A DNA stretch of 64,000 nt from Crotophaga sulcirostris (taxonomy: Eukaryota; Chordata; Aves; Cuculiformes; Crotophagidae): the NCBI GenBank assembly GCA_013397455.1, contig VYZB01000122.1, positions 941,053-1,005,052 on the forward strand, given 5' to 3'. Made by a program: the position numbers and the translations under genes. Below are positions 14,860-28,465 of the stretch, one piece after another. The first letter of the stretch is position 1, and each line of letters starts with the position of its first letter. The notes beneath the pieces are model-generated. The model worked only from the letters and a program-made list of their open reading frames with translations. It was not told where the DNA came from and did no database searches.

Positions 14860-14916
14860 CTTCTCAGATGAACAGGTTTGTGTGTTTGGATTGTACACCA
14901 GAGGTTCAAAGAGCTC
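14860..14916 (-). other. Candidate 57-bp exon, minus strand
   Basis: Read on the minus strand, a pyrimidine-rich tract ends in TTTATTTTATTTCAG. A 57-base block follows, then AAG|GTGAGC, a near-perfect donor. The block is open in the frame starting GAG and encodes 19 residues (ELFEPLVYNPNTQTCSSEK), keeping phase 0 on both sides. I do not recognise the protein. It could be an exon of an unannotated gene or long non-coding RNA antisense to the CTNND2 locus, or chance. A second donor-like site on the same strand (GAAG|GTAAGG, GT at 16063-16064) lies about 1.1 kb upstream, but its open frame does not join this block in phase. Confidence 0.35.
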
Positions 14917-17900
14917 CTGAAATAAAATAAAGGGGAACATAAAATAGGATAAGGGTGAGGTATAAATATTTAAATGTATTTTGTGCGTGGCAAAGTTTTG
15001 ACATTGCACATCTGCTGTATTTTTTTCAAGCACTTCATCTCTTCTTGCAGCATTGATCCTGTAAATATGGAGAAACTGTATTTTAGCCTTTGTTCTTGAG
15101 CAAGTGAGAGAGTGCTCACAGTTGTTGAGGTCAGGCCATGAGAGGCAAAGGAGGAAAGAAAGGAAAGCTGCAGGTTTTCAGACAATCCTGACTTCAGAGT
15201 ATGTGTCTCTCTTGATGTTGGCTTGGATACTGTTTTCATCACACACAAACTTTCCTTTCTAACTATTTATTTCACGTGATTGGACCTCAAGCAACAAAGT
15301 TTTCTCTGTAAGAGACAGAAACACAAGTGGTTTTTACTTCTTTGCCATCCTTTTCTCTGACCCTAAGTCTCAAATACCAACCGCTGGGGGATTTAATAGT
15401 CTAGGAAAAGCTTTGTTCCTTTATCAAGCAGCAGATTGCCTGATTTGTTGGTTTTAAAAACCTTCCTTTCCACAAAATAAGTTTAAAATGCACTGGGTGG
15501 CAGTGCCATTTTGTTTGAGCACTGATGCAAAACCTGCAACACGTAAGGCTATTACAGTGCTAAAGCCACATAGCTTTCTTTTAAAAATTAAATGTTTTGT
15601 CTCCAAACAAACACAGCTTGTCATAGCATCTGTCATATTCTTATAGTACTATTCTTTGTACCCCAGCCATTTTGAAAATAATAAATGTTCTGTACCATAA
15701 TTATTTTAATAGTGTTTAATGAAGTTGAAAACATAGTCTGCTACTTTAATGGTAATGTTGCCTTTATTTTTCTTAACTGACATTTTATAATTTCATTCCA
15801 AATTGTTTCTCATTGAAAGAATAGAAAGTTTAAATTGTTTTAATGTAAGTCTAAAGGGATGTGTAACACTTCCTAGCCATGATACCTAACTGTTGAACTG
15901 TACAGATACATGTGACTGGCATGAATAATATCCACTGGAGCAATGAAACGGTGAAAATATATGTAAAACTCCTAGTACCCATTGCAGGGATTGGTGTCAT
16001 GGGCATTTTGTTTGGAGAGTAAAGAACTATTTTTGATAACAGAGCAAAAAGTGAGTTCTCCTTACCTTCTACACAACAGTTTAGTCTTAACTTCTCTCGT
16101 ATTGCAACAATCTTACATAAAGTACTATATAGTGCATCTGAATTTTTCACATATTTCGTTAAAAATATATAAAATAACGGTAGAATTGAAATGAAGTGTC
16201 ATTGTTTAATCTTGTACTTTAAAATTTCTTGTGTATTGGATGTATTATTTTTATTACGCTTCAAGCTGATACAGTTCTCGTTACTTTTATTTCTATATCT
16301 TTTCAGTTTTTTATATTTATTTTTTTTAGCTCAGAAGTGTGACTCAAGCCTGTTTCAGTTTTCAACAAAATAGTATTGTTTTTTTAATGTATAGGGATCA
16401 TCTGGCCTAAAGTTTTTCCAGAAAAGAATCAATGTATTTTGGTCTACTGTCAGATAAATTATATGCGTACATTTTCTCTAATTCTACAATTGCATGAATA
16501 TTATAAGGACATGTAATACCGTAAACTTTTAAACAGAGCTCTTTACTGACTCTTAATTGCTGGGTATGGCCAACTTCTACTTTATAAGTTTAATCATAAT
16601 AAGTTTATCAAATTCAAAATACCTTCACACTGAGAAAAATATTACTTGTCTCACACATGGCACACAGTATTTTCTATTTTATTTTCTCTTGGATATTTGA
16701 CTTTGCTAAATCAAAACATTTTTGTTATAGAAGAAATTATGAAGGTATTTGAGGCTTCTGTTTCTAGTGATAGAGCAGCAGATGACAAAATGTGTGCACC
16801 ACAAACAAGAATTCTTTGAATCTTCCAGGCCTTGGCAATTTTTCCTTAACTGGACACTCAATAGTATGCTTGGGGGTTCTTTGTTTTATGCAAAATTCTG
16901 AACTGAAAAATTACTTGGCATTTTTAGGTACAACAGAATTTAATAGGTTTGTGAAGTAGTTAATTAAAAAGAAGAAATGTTGCATAGTAGCTCTCAAGTT
17001 TTCCATATGAACTTTATAGAATTTTAGATTTAAGAGAAGGAAAGCATAATTTTCCTTACATTAGCAGGCAGGGGAATAATTAGAAAGACACTTGTATTAG
17101 AAACAGCCAAAGCTGTGAGAGACAGGAAAGAAACTGGAAAAGGCAGAATAAGAAAAATAGCTTTAAAATGTTGGGTTGCAGAAAATCAAGAAAAACAAAG
17201 CAAGAAAACTCTTTTTGCAGTAGCCCTGTGTTCAGTACTAGATGCTGCCTTCCTCTTTACCCACTCTTTGGTTCATTAACAGTACCAGCTGTCATCAAGA
17301 GACTTCTCCTACCCAACCCGAAAGGGCTTTGTGGCTTCTGAGTGACTGAGATTTACTTATTCATGTTCGTCTCCATGGTGCGCCACAGTCTTTGATGTCA
17401 GGTTCCCAAAATGCTTCAAAGCCTTTGATGGACCCCCAAAAAAGTACGTTGCCTGTGAATTGGTGAATGATGTAAGGAATATAGGTGACACCTAAGATGA
17501 TGTTTCCAAGTCATCAGCCTGTTCAGTGAAAGACCACACATGAGTACAGCAACAAGCACACCCCCATGAGCACTTGCTCGCGATTCCTGCAGTAACGCTA
17601 ACAGCCAGTATTACACAGGCTGTGGGACAGGGGGAAATAGCTTTGCTGGGCTTTACGCTCTCCTTACTCTCTGCTTTCATTTATGTTCCCATAGGCTAAG
17701 TAATTTGTTTTTGAAGAAGTGTGAATTAATCTCCAGACTGACTTTTTTTAGCTACTTACTGCTAAAAAGCTGGCAAAACACTTATTTTTTAACTGAACCA
17801 TTCCTCGTTTGCGTTGCTACCTTTCCTTGCCCACTCCCAGCAGGTATTTTGAACATAAATCAGTTTGAGCTCTTATATGAGTTAACATAAGGTAACTTTG

Positions 17901-18505
17901 CATCTTCTACTTTATAGAGATAATGTGGTCTCAAATATCAAAATAAGATCTTAGGCCGAACGGTCTCTTAGTTATCATTAGGTAGTTTCCACTAATGTTT
18001 TCTACGCAGTATATGATCCTCGTTTACTGGTAGCTATAAACACATCACATGAGTGCAGCTACTCAAAAAGCTTGGAAATAGGTTTTGAATTTAACACTTG
18101 CAATCACAGTGTAAAGGCTGGCAGACAGATCAGCATGGACACAAGCAGTAACTCCTGCAAAATGATTTACCAGAAAAAGAAAGGAGACAATAAATTTGCA
18201 TCTCTACGTGGCAAGAGGCAGCAACTGAATTTCTTGAAATTTGTGAAGGAGGAGAAGAAAACAGTGTGGTGGAACACTCTGTGCACAGGAAAATAATTAT
18301 CCGCTAGGCCTAAGTTACTCATGGCTGACTGGGCAGGTAAAGGTGAGGTGAAGGACACCATAGGCAGTGATAGACCTTTCAAAAATAAAAGATGCTGTAG
18401 GACTTCACCTCACTTGGAGAGGACACTGCTCTGCCTGTGCTGTGGGCACCCTCTCTGTCCTCTCAGTGCAACCCCAGGCCTGCTGCTCCCTCATGGTTAC
18501 GGGGG

Positions 18506-18520
18506 CCAGCAGAGGGTGCC
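18506..18520 (+). promoter_or_regulatory. CTCF-like binding motif
   Basis: CCAGCAGAGGGTGCC fits the core CTCF consensus (CCASYAGRKGGCRS) with one weak position, preceded by GGGGG and followed by CCAGG. It sits in a locally GC-rich patch within AT-rich DNA. CTCF sites mark loop anchors and insulators. The G-rich strand is the + strand, giving a forward orientation. This is a motif match only, not evidence of occupancy. Confidence 0.5.
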
Positions 18521-18855
18521 CCAGGCAGAACTGAAATGAAGCCCATGGGCAGGGATAGGGTGTCCCCGGTGAGCAGTGAAAGTCTGGCACTGCAGCCTGT
18601 TGGTGTTGCATGGGAAATGGTAGATCTGACTTCCAAGCTGAATTGAGATGGTTGGGTGTTCTGGGGACACGGAGTTTTTGGGGGCGGTATTAATTGCCCA
18701 GTGCCATATTTGGAAGTGTAAAGAGGCAATTAGAAAAGAAATTGGATTTAAAAAAAATATATATATACTGCTGGTGTTCACGCTTACTCCACTATGAGCA
18801 ATGAGCAACAGTCTCCAATAGTGTGTACAGAAAGGCAGTAGGTGTTTTTTCTCCC

Positions 18856-19337
18856 TCAGTTTGGGAAAGATGCCAGGATACTGGAGGGTGTCCAGAGGAG
18901 GGCAACAAAGATGGTGAAGGGGCTGGAGCACAAGCCCTACGAGGAGCGACTGAGGGAGCTGGGGCTGTTTAGTCTGCAGAAGAGGAGGCTCAGGGGTGAC
19001 CTTATTGCTCTCTACAACTACCTAAAAGGAGATTGTAGTCAAGTGGGCGTTGGTCTCTTCTCACAGGTGACCAGTGACAGAACTAGAGGACATAGACTTA
19101 AACTTTGTCAGGGGAAGTTTAGCCTTGATGTTAGGAAAAAGTTCTTCACTGAAAGACCACTGGAATGCGCTGCCCAGGGAGGTGGTGGAGTCACCAACCC
19201 TGGATGTGTTTAAGGGAAGACTGGATGAGGCACTCAGTGCCATGGTTTAGATGATGGGATGGTGTAGTGTTGGCTTATAGGTTGGACTTGATGATCTCAG
19301 AGGTCCTTTCCAACCTTGTGATACTGTGATACTGTGA
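18856..19337 (+). mobile_element. CR1 LINE 3' fragment, plus strand, younger type
   Basis: This fragment starts in the ORF2 C-terminal region ('GGAGGGTGTCCAGAGGAGGG') and runs through 'AGTGACAGAACTAGAGGACA' to the tail 'GGTTGGACTTGATGATCTCA'. It ends in a short repeat of TGATACTG, the typical CR1 terminus. It is the best-preserved CR1 tail on this strand. Its last about 180 bp match the minus-strand copy at 47669-47857 closely, so both belong to the same subfamily. The ORF2 remnant shows the usual '[20 protein letters not shown]' segment but no complete domain. Confidence 0.95.
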
Positions 19338-22300
19338 AGATATTGTTCCGTTTGTTTGAGGGACTGGCAGAAAGGTAACATGCCAGCAGAGACAATAGCG
19401 TGCTTCTAGAGGGTTGCTGGGATTTTTATGTTGTTTCTTAAGGGAACTGGACTTGCCTAAAGAGAAGGAGGTGAGAAAAGTAAAAGGTTAAGGGAGAGAT
19501 TGAGGAGAGAGAAGGAAAAAGATACAGCTGCAGAGTGAAGACATAGCATGGAAAAGTTGTTACCTAAATGTAGCATTGGTAAGTAAGTTATTAGAGTGAA
19601 AGCATGGTTGATTGGAGAATGTTAGCAGAAGTTTAAGTCACTTAATTGATCTGTTAATCTCTGGCCAAGTTGCTTTCTCTCAGGTGTACATAACAGTCTT
19701 TCTTGGGTTTTGCTGCAAATATTTTTGAAAAAAATGCACTACAGATAGAATTTGAGGCCTTGAATATATACTCTGATAGTATGTGAACGTACTTCCATAT
19801 CTTTCTGTTCTACAAAATCATTATGTTCTCAATAAAACTTATAAAATTTATGGAACAGGTGCATTGTGTGATCTCTGAGAAAAACAAAAACAAAACCAAA
19901 ACACACCTCTCTCTATCTAAATAAAAGCTAAACTAAAATCCCAGTACTCAAGCAGTCATGATTATCCAAAAAAATTCTCTGAAATAGATTTATTTTGTGC
20001 CTGATATGCTTACTGTAGCTTGTGAAGGTTAATGTGCCTGTCACCCCAAAAGGAATGGTGGTTGCAGTCATTAACATGAGCCCCTCTCTTTTTTGTTACT
20101 ATCAATGGCTCAAATACCTTTCTGAACATCAGGTTTGCTCCCTGCATTCTATCTATTCTCCTTTTCTCCCTCATCCTCCAAGACTCCTTCTTATCAGGTT
20201 GACTTGTTTTCATTTGTGGCAATGAATTTGTGGCATCAGTTTATTCTGAGAACTTCTACAGCCAATACAGAAATCCATTAAATCTATGTAACAAGTTAAT
20301 CTCAACTAATAATTACTCATTAATCTTGCTGGAAATATACATTTTCTTCAGCCCATTGTCAAGTCACAAGCATGAGGAAAAAAGCGAAGTATTTAGTCTA
20401 TTTTGTGAAGTTTGTTAATGACAAATTCTGGCTGACAGATTGAAAAATTAGGTCCACTGTGGTGGGGTGCATTCACTTTAAAAGAGTGATTAACTATATG
20501 CCAAGCTGTCAAAGAAATTTTGCATGAAAAAAGAGAAGCTGTTAACATTATGTCGGTGCCCAATGATTTCATAATGTCTGTTTTAAATATACATGGAAAA
20601 AAATAAATCAGCAGTATAGAGCCATTTTCAAAAACTGAAGTTTTGAAACTATCAAAACAGAAGCCCGAAACAGCTTTTTAACTCCCTCACGCCCTCCCTC
20701 AATTAGCCCCCTGTACCTTTGCCTTTAAAAATACTTTTATTTACCCTTTAAAATTTTGATTACATCTGTGTGTTAATTGAATTGAACACAGACTTCGGCT
20801 TTCTTGAAGAGCTCCTCCTTGTTCTTGCCCTCCCGTCAAACCACAGCTGCATCCTAGGAGATTCTGTTTTCCAGTGTGGTTGGATTCGCTGACACAGGTA
20901 GGTCATAGCCTAGAATGCTTTAGAAGTCCCACACTTGCTAAATAATTCAACCTCTTTTATGGCTATTTGCTTAATATCCCATTTCTGCAGAGTTGGTAAA
21001 GCGTCTGACAAAAGGTCAAATTGATTGTGCAGCTTCTCTGTCGAACTTCTGCTTCCTGGTGCCGCTCTCAGTATATTTTCACTTCTAATTGATTTTCTTA
21101 ATTTAAAAATTGATGCCAAAAGTCTTCTCTAATGAAAAGCATGTTTGTCAGTATTCTCCACTCCCTCTATGGATTTCTGTTACGTTTTTTCTTTGATTAC
21201 TAGCTCCTGACCATTTTACGTTCAGGTTTGCTTGAAAACCCAAATATCTGTTCTCTGTACAAAGTATCACATTTGCTTTCATCTTCTATATTGTACTGTG
21301 CTCTTTGGTGAAAAGCGTAATTTCATTTTCAAGATCTTTTTGGGAGCAGATAGCAGCCTCATGTTACCAGACCAGTAGAGTATTTTTATATTAAGAGTGG
21401 AAAAATAACCTTATGTGAGGAGCAAATCTTTATTTCCTGGTCAGAGATGAATTCCCAGATAAAAGGATGTTTCTTCTTTGCCTTGTGACACAAAGTCAGA
21501 CTTGAAAAGCCTTCTACTTGTTCAAAGTGACTCAGAGGCTGAAGAAGTGACACTATGTAAGACTGTGTATGACACGCAACGCTGCTGTGTGCTTGTTCTG
21601 CAGATTCAAAGTACCCCTTTGGTTCTTAAACTCTTTTTAGTTTGATAGAAAACCCATCATAATATTTGACTGCTACAAAGCTTCAGCATCATAGATGCTG
21701 AACTTTACCTGACGTTTGTATACATCATACAAGATGTAACAAGTGAAATTGGGTTACTGACATTGTTTTGTATTGTGGTGATGAATTATTTCTGTCACTG
21801 ATCACCACACCAGCAATGGAGTATACAGCTGTAATAACACATTTTCCACATTCCATTCGTTAGTTGCAATATTGATTTAATCTTTTGCTGATATACCATT
21901 TATTCCCTTGGACTTACTTCGCTATTAAATAAAGCAACTTTGAGGTTTCCTTTATTCAAAGTATAATTTCTAACTAAGAAAAATCCTATATTTGAGGGGA
22001 AGATAGCACACATTGCCCAGTCCTCCTAAGATTTTACACAACCAAGCGTATCCTCTCATTAATTTGGTTTTCCGTGATTCTGTATCGCCAGCGTGACAAG
22101 CAAGCTCTTGAGTTGAGATGTAATATAAATCCACTTGTGACAGAAGCACCTGCCCTCTTTTCATTCCTTTCTGTTGTGCAAAATGCTGGTCTCCTAGAAC
22201 AGCAGATCAAACAACAGGGTTTCCTCTGCTAATGCAGAAGATCTTTCGTGTGGGTACCATGCTCCTCTTTTTCATCAGTTCTTCAGGGTAACACTGCTTG

Positions 22301-25300
22301 TTTGGAAGAAAAGTCTTTCACTTCTTTTTCTGCTGCTCTAATGTTGTGAGCTAGCATTATGTGACAGAAGGATGTGAAGTGAGATTTTGAATCCTGAATC
22401 AGCATGGAGGATCATATTTTGGTGGATCGGGGAATCTTTACTAGCAGCTTAGTGACGTGAAAGGGAAGTGATTTGATCCTTATCCTTTTGCATTGTATTC
22501 AGCATTGCTGGGCATATAGTGGATTTTTCTGATGCATTGAACAGGCAACTGATTTATTCTGGAAGAATTCACCAGCAGTTATGCCTATCAGTGCATTGAC
22601 TTTCTTCTGGTTTAATCATGGCAGTTCAAGATGAAGTATTGTTAACAAATTACAGACTACAAAATAGTCTCAGTTTTGCTTATAGCAATATGGCCATAAA
22701 TGCACCTAGACTGTAGAAATAGAATATCCTTTTAGGGGGAGAATTTCTCCATTTTCTCCTATTTTTACTGTGTTGGTCAACAGCAAAGATTTGAAAACAG
22801 GAGGACGAAAAAATTTCCCTAGTGTCATGGCTTCTGTTCTCCCTCTTCATACTTGCATTAAAGCTTTTTAAATATCAGAGTGCTAAATTGTATAGAATAG
22901 CATTGACCATTGAGCTTTGCCTGTGGTATAGGTTTCTTGAGTTTAAGTTAATTTTTCAGGCCCGTGGTTCTGATAGTGACTAAATCAACAACAGAAAAAA
23001 ACGTTTGGAAAAGCCTGCTTATTTTTTACCCTTTTTTACCCATACCACCTCACTTTCTTTAATACAGTGCTCAGCAGCTTTCTGTAACAAGGCTCTGCAC
23101 GGGCCAGGTGATGTTGCAGACGTCTTGTGTTCTTTCCATGCAACTGACGTGTTTAGGAACAGTTTCCAATGACATTAGCAGAGTTTATCCAGGATGGATT
23201 TGTTTCTGGTTTTTTAGCATTTATAGAAGGATGAGAAGGTGAGTGTGTGAATGGTCCGTTTTGGACATGGACAAGGGAAAGCTGGAGTTATAAAAGAGTA
23301 GTTCTAACTTCAGATGGGAATGCAAAATAGGAGATAAAAGTCCCCAAGGCTAAGGAAGCAAAAATATAATCCCATTTACTTTTTATTAATATATCAAAAT
23401 ATGGATAGCAGTAGAACCAGCTACTGTGTATGGTCTAAAAATCAAGGGTAGTCAGAGGTTAGATGGCAGCCAAGTCAATTACCAGAAATAAAAATTTCTG
23501 AATTCTATGTGTAATATGTAGTGATGCTAGCATCTCTGCATTTACCAATCTACCCATAGCTCTGTCATTGTCAGACATCTGCAGGTTTTCTTGTGGCAGA
23601 TGTTTGCCATTCCCACTATATATAACCCTCCTTTAAGGGTTTGCTGGTCATTTCCATCAGTATGAGAGGTATTTATGAACACTATAAAAGGGAGTGCTTG
23701 TCGGTGTAGGAACGATAAAGCATGTTGCCTCCAGATTACCAATTCTGAAAATAAAGCTAGTTGAAGGTAATAGGAAAGTGTTTTCATATTGGAAATGGGC
23801 ATGTTAGTAGATCTGTCTTGTATCAAAATCATAAGATGTTTCATACAGCTTTGAAAACTATCAGCACGAAAAAAGAAATAGAAAGGCTGCACAAGCACAG
23901 GCTCCACATTAGGAAAACAGCTGAAAGTGGGGAAACTGTTAGGTAGGGAAATGTAAATTTTCACAAAAGGCAAAATCCTTTTCAGTGTTTGACTTTATCT
24001 TAGTGCCCCAGCAGATCACATTTCCAGATTTGGTTATTGTGAAGGATAACCTTACTTTTAAAACAGAAAACACAACACACAATTAGTTAAAATCGGTAGC
24101 TATTAGAAATCTGGTAAGAAGCTTCCCATGAACTTTTTAAAATGCAAATATTTGTTTTCAAAAATTTTCTGAACAGTGAATCCCGAAAATCCTTTTGTAA
24201 CTCAGAGAAACCACCACTAACCCAATTAGTTGGGATTTAAGTACAGTTAGCTCTCCATGGTAATTCCAGTTGACCTAAATCTGTTCTTACTGGAACTAGA
24301 GTTAGTTTTACTTCTGGTTTCCAGGAAGGCATGGGAATGCCAACCTTTCTCATGTGATCTTGTTTTCTTCTGTCTGACTTAAAAGTGGCTCGCATTCTGC
24401 AAAATTTTGAGTATTGAAAAACTTTCAGGAATACATACAAAGCTGATACAAAATGGTAGGGAATGTCTTGGTAGCTCTTTTAACAAAGTTGGTTAGGCAT
24501 GTTCTCATCTTTCTTAACGTTACTGAATTGGTTATTCCCACAGACAGTGAAACAGAGTAAGTCTTGAAAGACTCTGTGGCCCGTAATATTTTTTGAAAGA
24601 ATTCTGCTATTCATTAGTGTTGCAGAACATAGACAGCAAAAGTTGGTGGAGATAAGTGCTATATAGTACTGTTTGTTCAGACCCTGAGAAAGGCTTTCTT
24701 AATTTATTATTCAAGAACAGAATTCCCCATTTACACTATTTGTTTGCACCAAGTATGTCATGGAAGAGAAACTGTAGAGATCACCAGAGTCACCATGCAC
24801 AGTATCACACAGATCCCTTACTTGTTCATAGGCTGTTCTCCACCACAGGGTTACCAAATCAAGAGAGAAACACAAGTAAAATACAATAAGAGATTGTGAC
24901 ACAAGCCTGAGGTTCCGAAAAACATCTGAGGTTTTGCAATAGTTGCAGTGCTATTTCATGTTAACTTTAAGGTGACAAACCAAAAATGTTAGTAGAGGAA
25001 AGGGAAGATTCTGGAGTGATCTCTGTCTGCATATGCATAGATCGTCAAGCTGAGGAAAAGCTGAATATGCCCTAGAAAGGGTTTAGTAGGAAAAAAGACA
25101 CCACAACCCAGTATAGAAACTGCTACCAAATTAGTCCAGTAAATATTTATGTGACTTTAAATTATCTTATTTCTACTTTGTACAGCAAATTATCCTGTGC
25201 TTGCATCCTGTTGGCTCACCAGATAGGTTGAGGAGAGCACAAGCTAACCCTTAACTCTGGCGTTAGTATGGCTGCCTTGAAATGTTCACAGATCTATCTC

Positions 25301-27849
25301 TTGTGAAAAATGTAAATTTGAATATAGATGTTTTTCATTTGAATTATAAAGAATCCATCTTTTCACCACACTCTTGACGTTTGGAGATGATTAAATGATT
25401 CTTGAAGAATCAGTGTGAAAAGGATGGGAATGTGTATTTGTGTAGATTAAAGTGAGGATGTAGATGTTGGCTTAAGAACACCAAATTGTGGTTCAGAGAT
25501 AACCATTCACATGCAGTGTAAGCAGTGGAATAATCCTGCACCCAACCTTCTTTCTCAGCATACCAACTTAAAGGCAGTTTTCCTTATGTAAGTAGTACAG
25601 GAAAGCCTTAAATACATTATAGGATTTCCTTCTGCTTCTCCCTGTCCAGACTCTCAAATTTTGCACAGCTTCATTGTACAGTAAGTTAAAGCTAAACAGA
25701 GCACTTAAGGATTTGATCAATTTTAAGTGTATAGGATTTTTTTGTGATTCAGAAAAACTACATGCTCTAACAACAGAAAGGGTATATGGGTTTGGAATGA
25801 AAATAGTTTTCTTCCACTTTCATCAATCAGCTTTATGAGATAGGATCCCTTTATATAAAGATAGCAATCTGTACAAATGTCAAATTATTGAACAACTCTT
25901 TCATGAATATGTGGCAATCCATTTTAATACCAATCATTGATTTTGGCAACGAGAGAGAAATCCCTTTGAGTTTTATTGTTAGGTTAAATCTCTCCATTAA
26001 ATATACTAAAAAGCTGCATGTGTGTTGAGCACTGCTGCAATAGACGCAATGCCTGTTTTCTTATTTTTTCAACAGAGCTTTCCTGAGACAGTGAAGCATA
26101 TTAGCACATTGAAATGAAACAGGATGGCCATTCACAGTATTTCAGTGAAAGAGAACATGCTCAGACTGCTGTGTAATTAATTACCCCTTGGAGATATTAT
26201 TTCATGTGGAGTAGATTTTCATCTATTAAATTGCCATTTATTTGTGACCTTTAATTTATCATAAACAGTCGTCTTTCTACATCCTAGGCAGCAATGGAGA
26301 ACAACAATAAATTGTAGCATTGCTTCCCTTAAATGACATTTACAGCTTGGCAGAGTTACAAGGAAGCTAGTAGGTTTGCCATTCAGGTTGCCTTTATTTT
26401 AGCAATAACGGTTTTAATAAAAAAGGGTTTTACAGCATAATTTTCCATCCACTGCCCTCAGCAGCATTTTACCTCCTTGCAATTTTAGAAATACAGTTAA
26501 CTTGGGTTTTAGCCTTCCAAAAATTTCTGGGAGAAGCAGCTGATTGCATCCTCTTTTTACTATTATTGCATTGGGCTCAGCTGATATTTAAAAGCGGTTT
26601 CTAATGCTAAACCTCTGAACCTGCTTAGCTACTTTCTGTTTCTTCCCTCTGTCCCCTTTTTGGGGGGAGCTCAGGGCAACTCCTGTACTTATATCCGCCT
26701 GAGGGAGTGTGGGTAAGCCCAGGGAAAGTTGGCAGAAGCCAAGTCAGCGTTTTTTTCCCCCTTCAGACCCTGAAATGTCACTCTGCCTTCCTCAGTGCAT
26801 ATACTGTGTCCTATAATATCAAGCAAAACTGACCTCGGCTCCACTGTGACATTTCGAGAGAAGACTACTGGAATGTGCACTGAAATTTTATGACTCCCAA
26901 TCAGTAACGATGAATGTTAATGATAGCAGATGTTAGTTACACGGTCATTGTGGTTCAGAAAAGGGGAGCGGCTCTTTGTAGGTGGAAAGAAACCATTTCT
27001 TTAAGATCTGGACTGACTATGGAATTTAACAAAAAGGCTAAAAAGCCTCTAGGCCAGTCCTTCGGCCTTTTAGCTAAATGCTGGCAGCAAATAATGAAAA
27101 CTGTGTGCTCTGACTTTTTTAAAATTAAAACGGGTTTAATAATCATATTTAGTTTCATTAAAAACATTGCGAAGGGAAGGGCTTATTTTGGAGTCTAAGC
27201 TGATAGTTTATTCACATGAAGAATTTGAATAGAAGCTCATATTTCCGTGAAGGAGAGACAAGGCTATTTTTTCCTGACAGGATCTTTGTATACAAAATAA
27301 TCCAACAGTTGTTTTCCTCCAGTGTTCAGATCCCACAGGTGTTGACCAGCTGAAGTGGACAGAACGAATAAGGCACTTTGAAAAGAAAACTTCAGAAACA
27401 AATCTTTTTGACTTCAGCAGAATAATTGAATTACTTATTCATTTGTACCATGCCGAAGAATGACAGTAATCTTATACAGCCATAATTACATCTGCAGGGG
27501 GGCTGTAGGAATTTGTGATGAATATTTCTTGAGCCTCTTTTCCACCTTTGGCATCTCAATCCTTGACCCGAGAGTCCTCAGACCTCAGCATGGATGAGGA
27601 GTCCTGCTGTGTTCAGCAGGACTAAACCTGTACGTAAAGTTGCTACTTTTAAGGTGTGTTGGAGCCCTGGAGCATTCTATGTTGGAGGCCAGGCCTTTAG
27701 ATTTTAACTTAGCCATTTATTGCTATACGCGCTTATAAAAATTTGAGTGTAAATAAGCTTTATTTTCTAGATGTCTGTGTATCTCAAGATGAAAGTTTTG
27801 TAGCTTCAGGTTGTACAGTCTGCAAAGCAGAAGTTTAAAAGAAAAATAG
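19338..27849. other. Long AT-rich intron-like stretch
   Basis: I recognise no exons, RNA genes or mobile elements. A possible 23-base mini-exon (20875-20897, between TTCTGTTTTCCAG and GTAGGT) and a U2-like stretch near 27060 were examined and not accepted. Confidence 0.5.
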
Positions 27850-28460
27850 TCATAGAATTATAGAGTGGTTTGGGTTGGAAGGGACCTTAAAGATCCTCCA
27901 GTTCTAAACCCCCCTGCCATGGGCAAGAGCAGCTTCTATTAGATCATCCACAACTTCTCTGGGCAACCTGCTCTGTGCCTCATCACCCTCACAGTAAAAA
28001 GTTTAGTAGTAGCTCATCTAAATCTCCCCTCTTTCTGCTTAAGACCATTACCCCTTGTCCTTATCACTACCCTCCGTGATAAGAAGCTCCTCTCCAGCTT
28101 TCTTGTAGGCCCCCTTTAAGTACTTGAAGGCTGCCTAGAAGGCCTCCCTTCTCCTCTGCAGGCTGAGCTAGCCCAACTCCCAGCCTGTCCTCATATGGAA
28201 GGTGCTCCAGCCCAGCCTTCTGATTGTCTTTGCGGCCCTCCTCTGGACTTGCTCTCACAGATCCATGTCCTTACTGTGCTGAGGACTCCAGAACTGAATG
28301 CAATACTCCAGGTGGGATTTCATGAGAGTGGAGTAGAGGGGGAGAATTGCCTCCCTCAACCTTCTGGTCACACTACTTCTGATGTAGCCCAGGATATGGT
28401 TGGCTTTCTGGGCTGTGAGCGCACGTTGCTGGCTAATGTTGAACTTCTTGTCCACCAAAC
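27850..28460 (-). mobile_element. CR1 LINE 3' fragment, minus strand
   Basis: This starts with the reverse-complemented tail (TCATAGAATTATAGAGTGGT) and extends about 610 bp into the ORF2 C-terminus. On the minus strand the ORF2 remnant reads with recognisable CR1 segments such as 'LVDKKFNISQQRALTAQKAN' and 'LPLYSTLMKSHLEYCIQFWS'. It is 5'-truncated near 28460, only a few bases from the start of an oppositely oriented CR1. Confidence 0.93.
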
Positions 28461-28465
28461 AAACC

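Larger units (their letters stand above)
9117..18855. other. Long AT-rich intron-like stretch
   Basis: No known coding exon was recognised. Two items inside are listed separately: the exon-like block on the minus strand at 14860-14916 and the CTCF-like motif at 18506. A strong polypyrimidine/AG signal at about 11651-11682 has no nearby partner donor. A GC-richer patch at about 18400-18640 surrounds the CTCF-like motif. Confidence 0.5.

Noticed and set aside
20875..20897. 23-base mini-exon between TTCTGTTTTCCAG and GTAGGT (+ strand)
   Set aside because: Both splice signals look reasonable, but the exon is very short, not a multiple of three and encodes nothing recognisable. Such pairs occur by chance in long introns.
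27055..27085. U2 snRNA-like stretch (TTCGGCCTTTTAGCTAA)
   Set aside because: About 16 bases resemble the U2 snRNA 5' region with one mismatch, but similarity stops right after GCTAA and no further U2 motifs follow, so chance is more likely.
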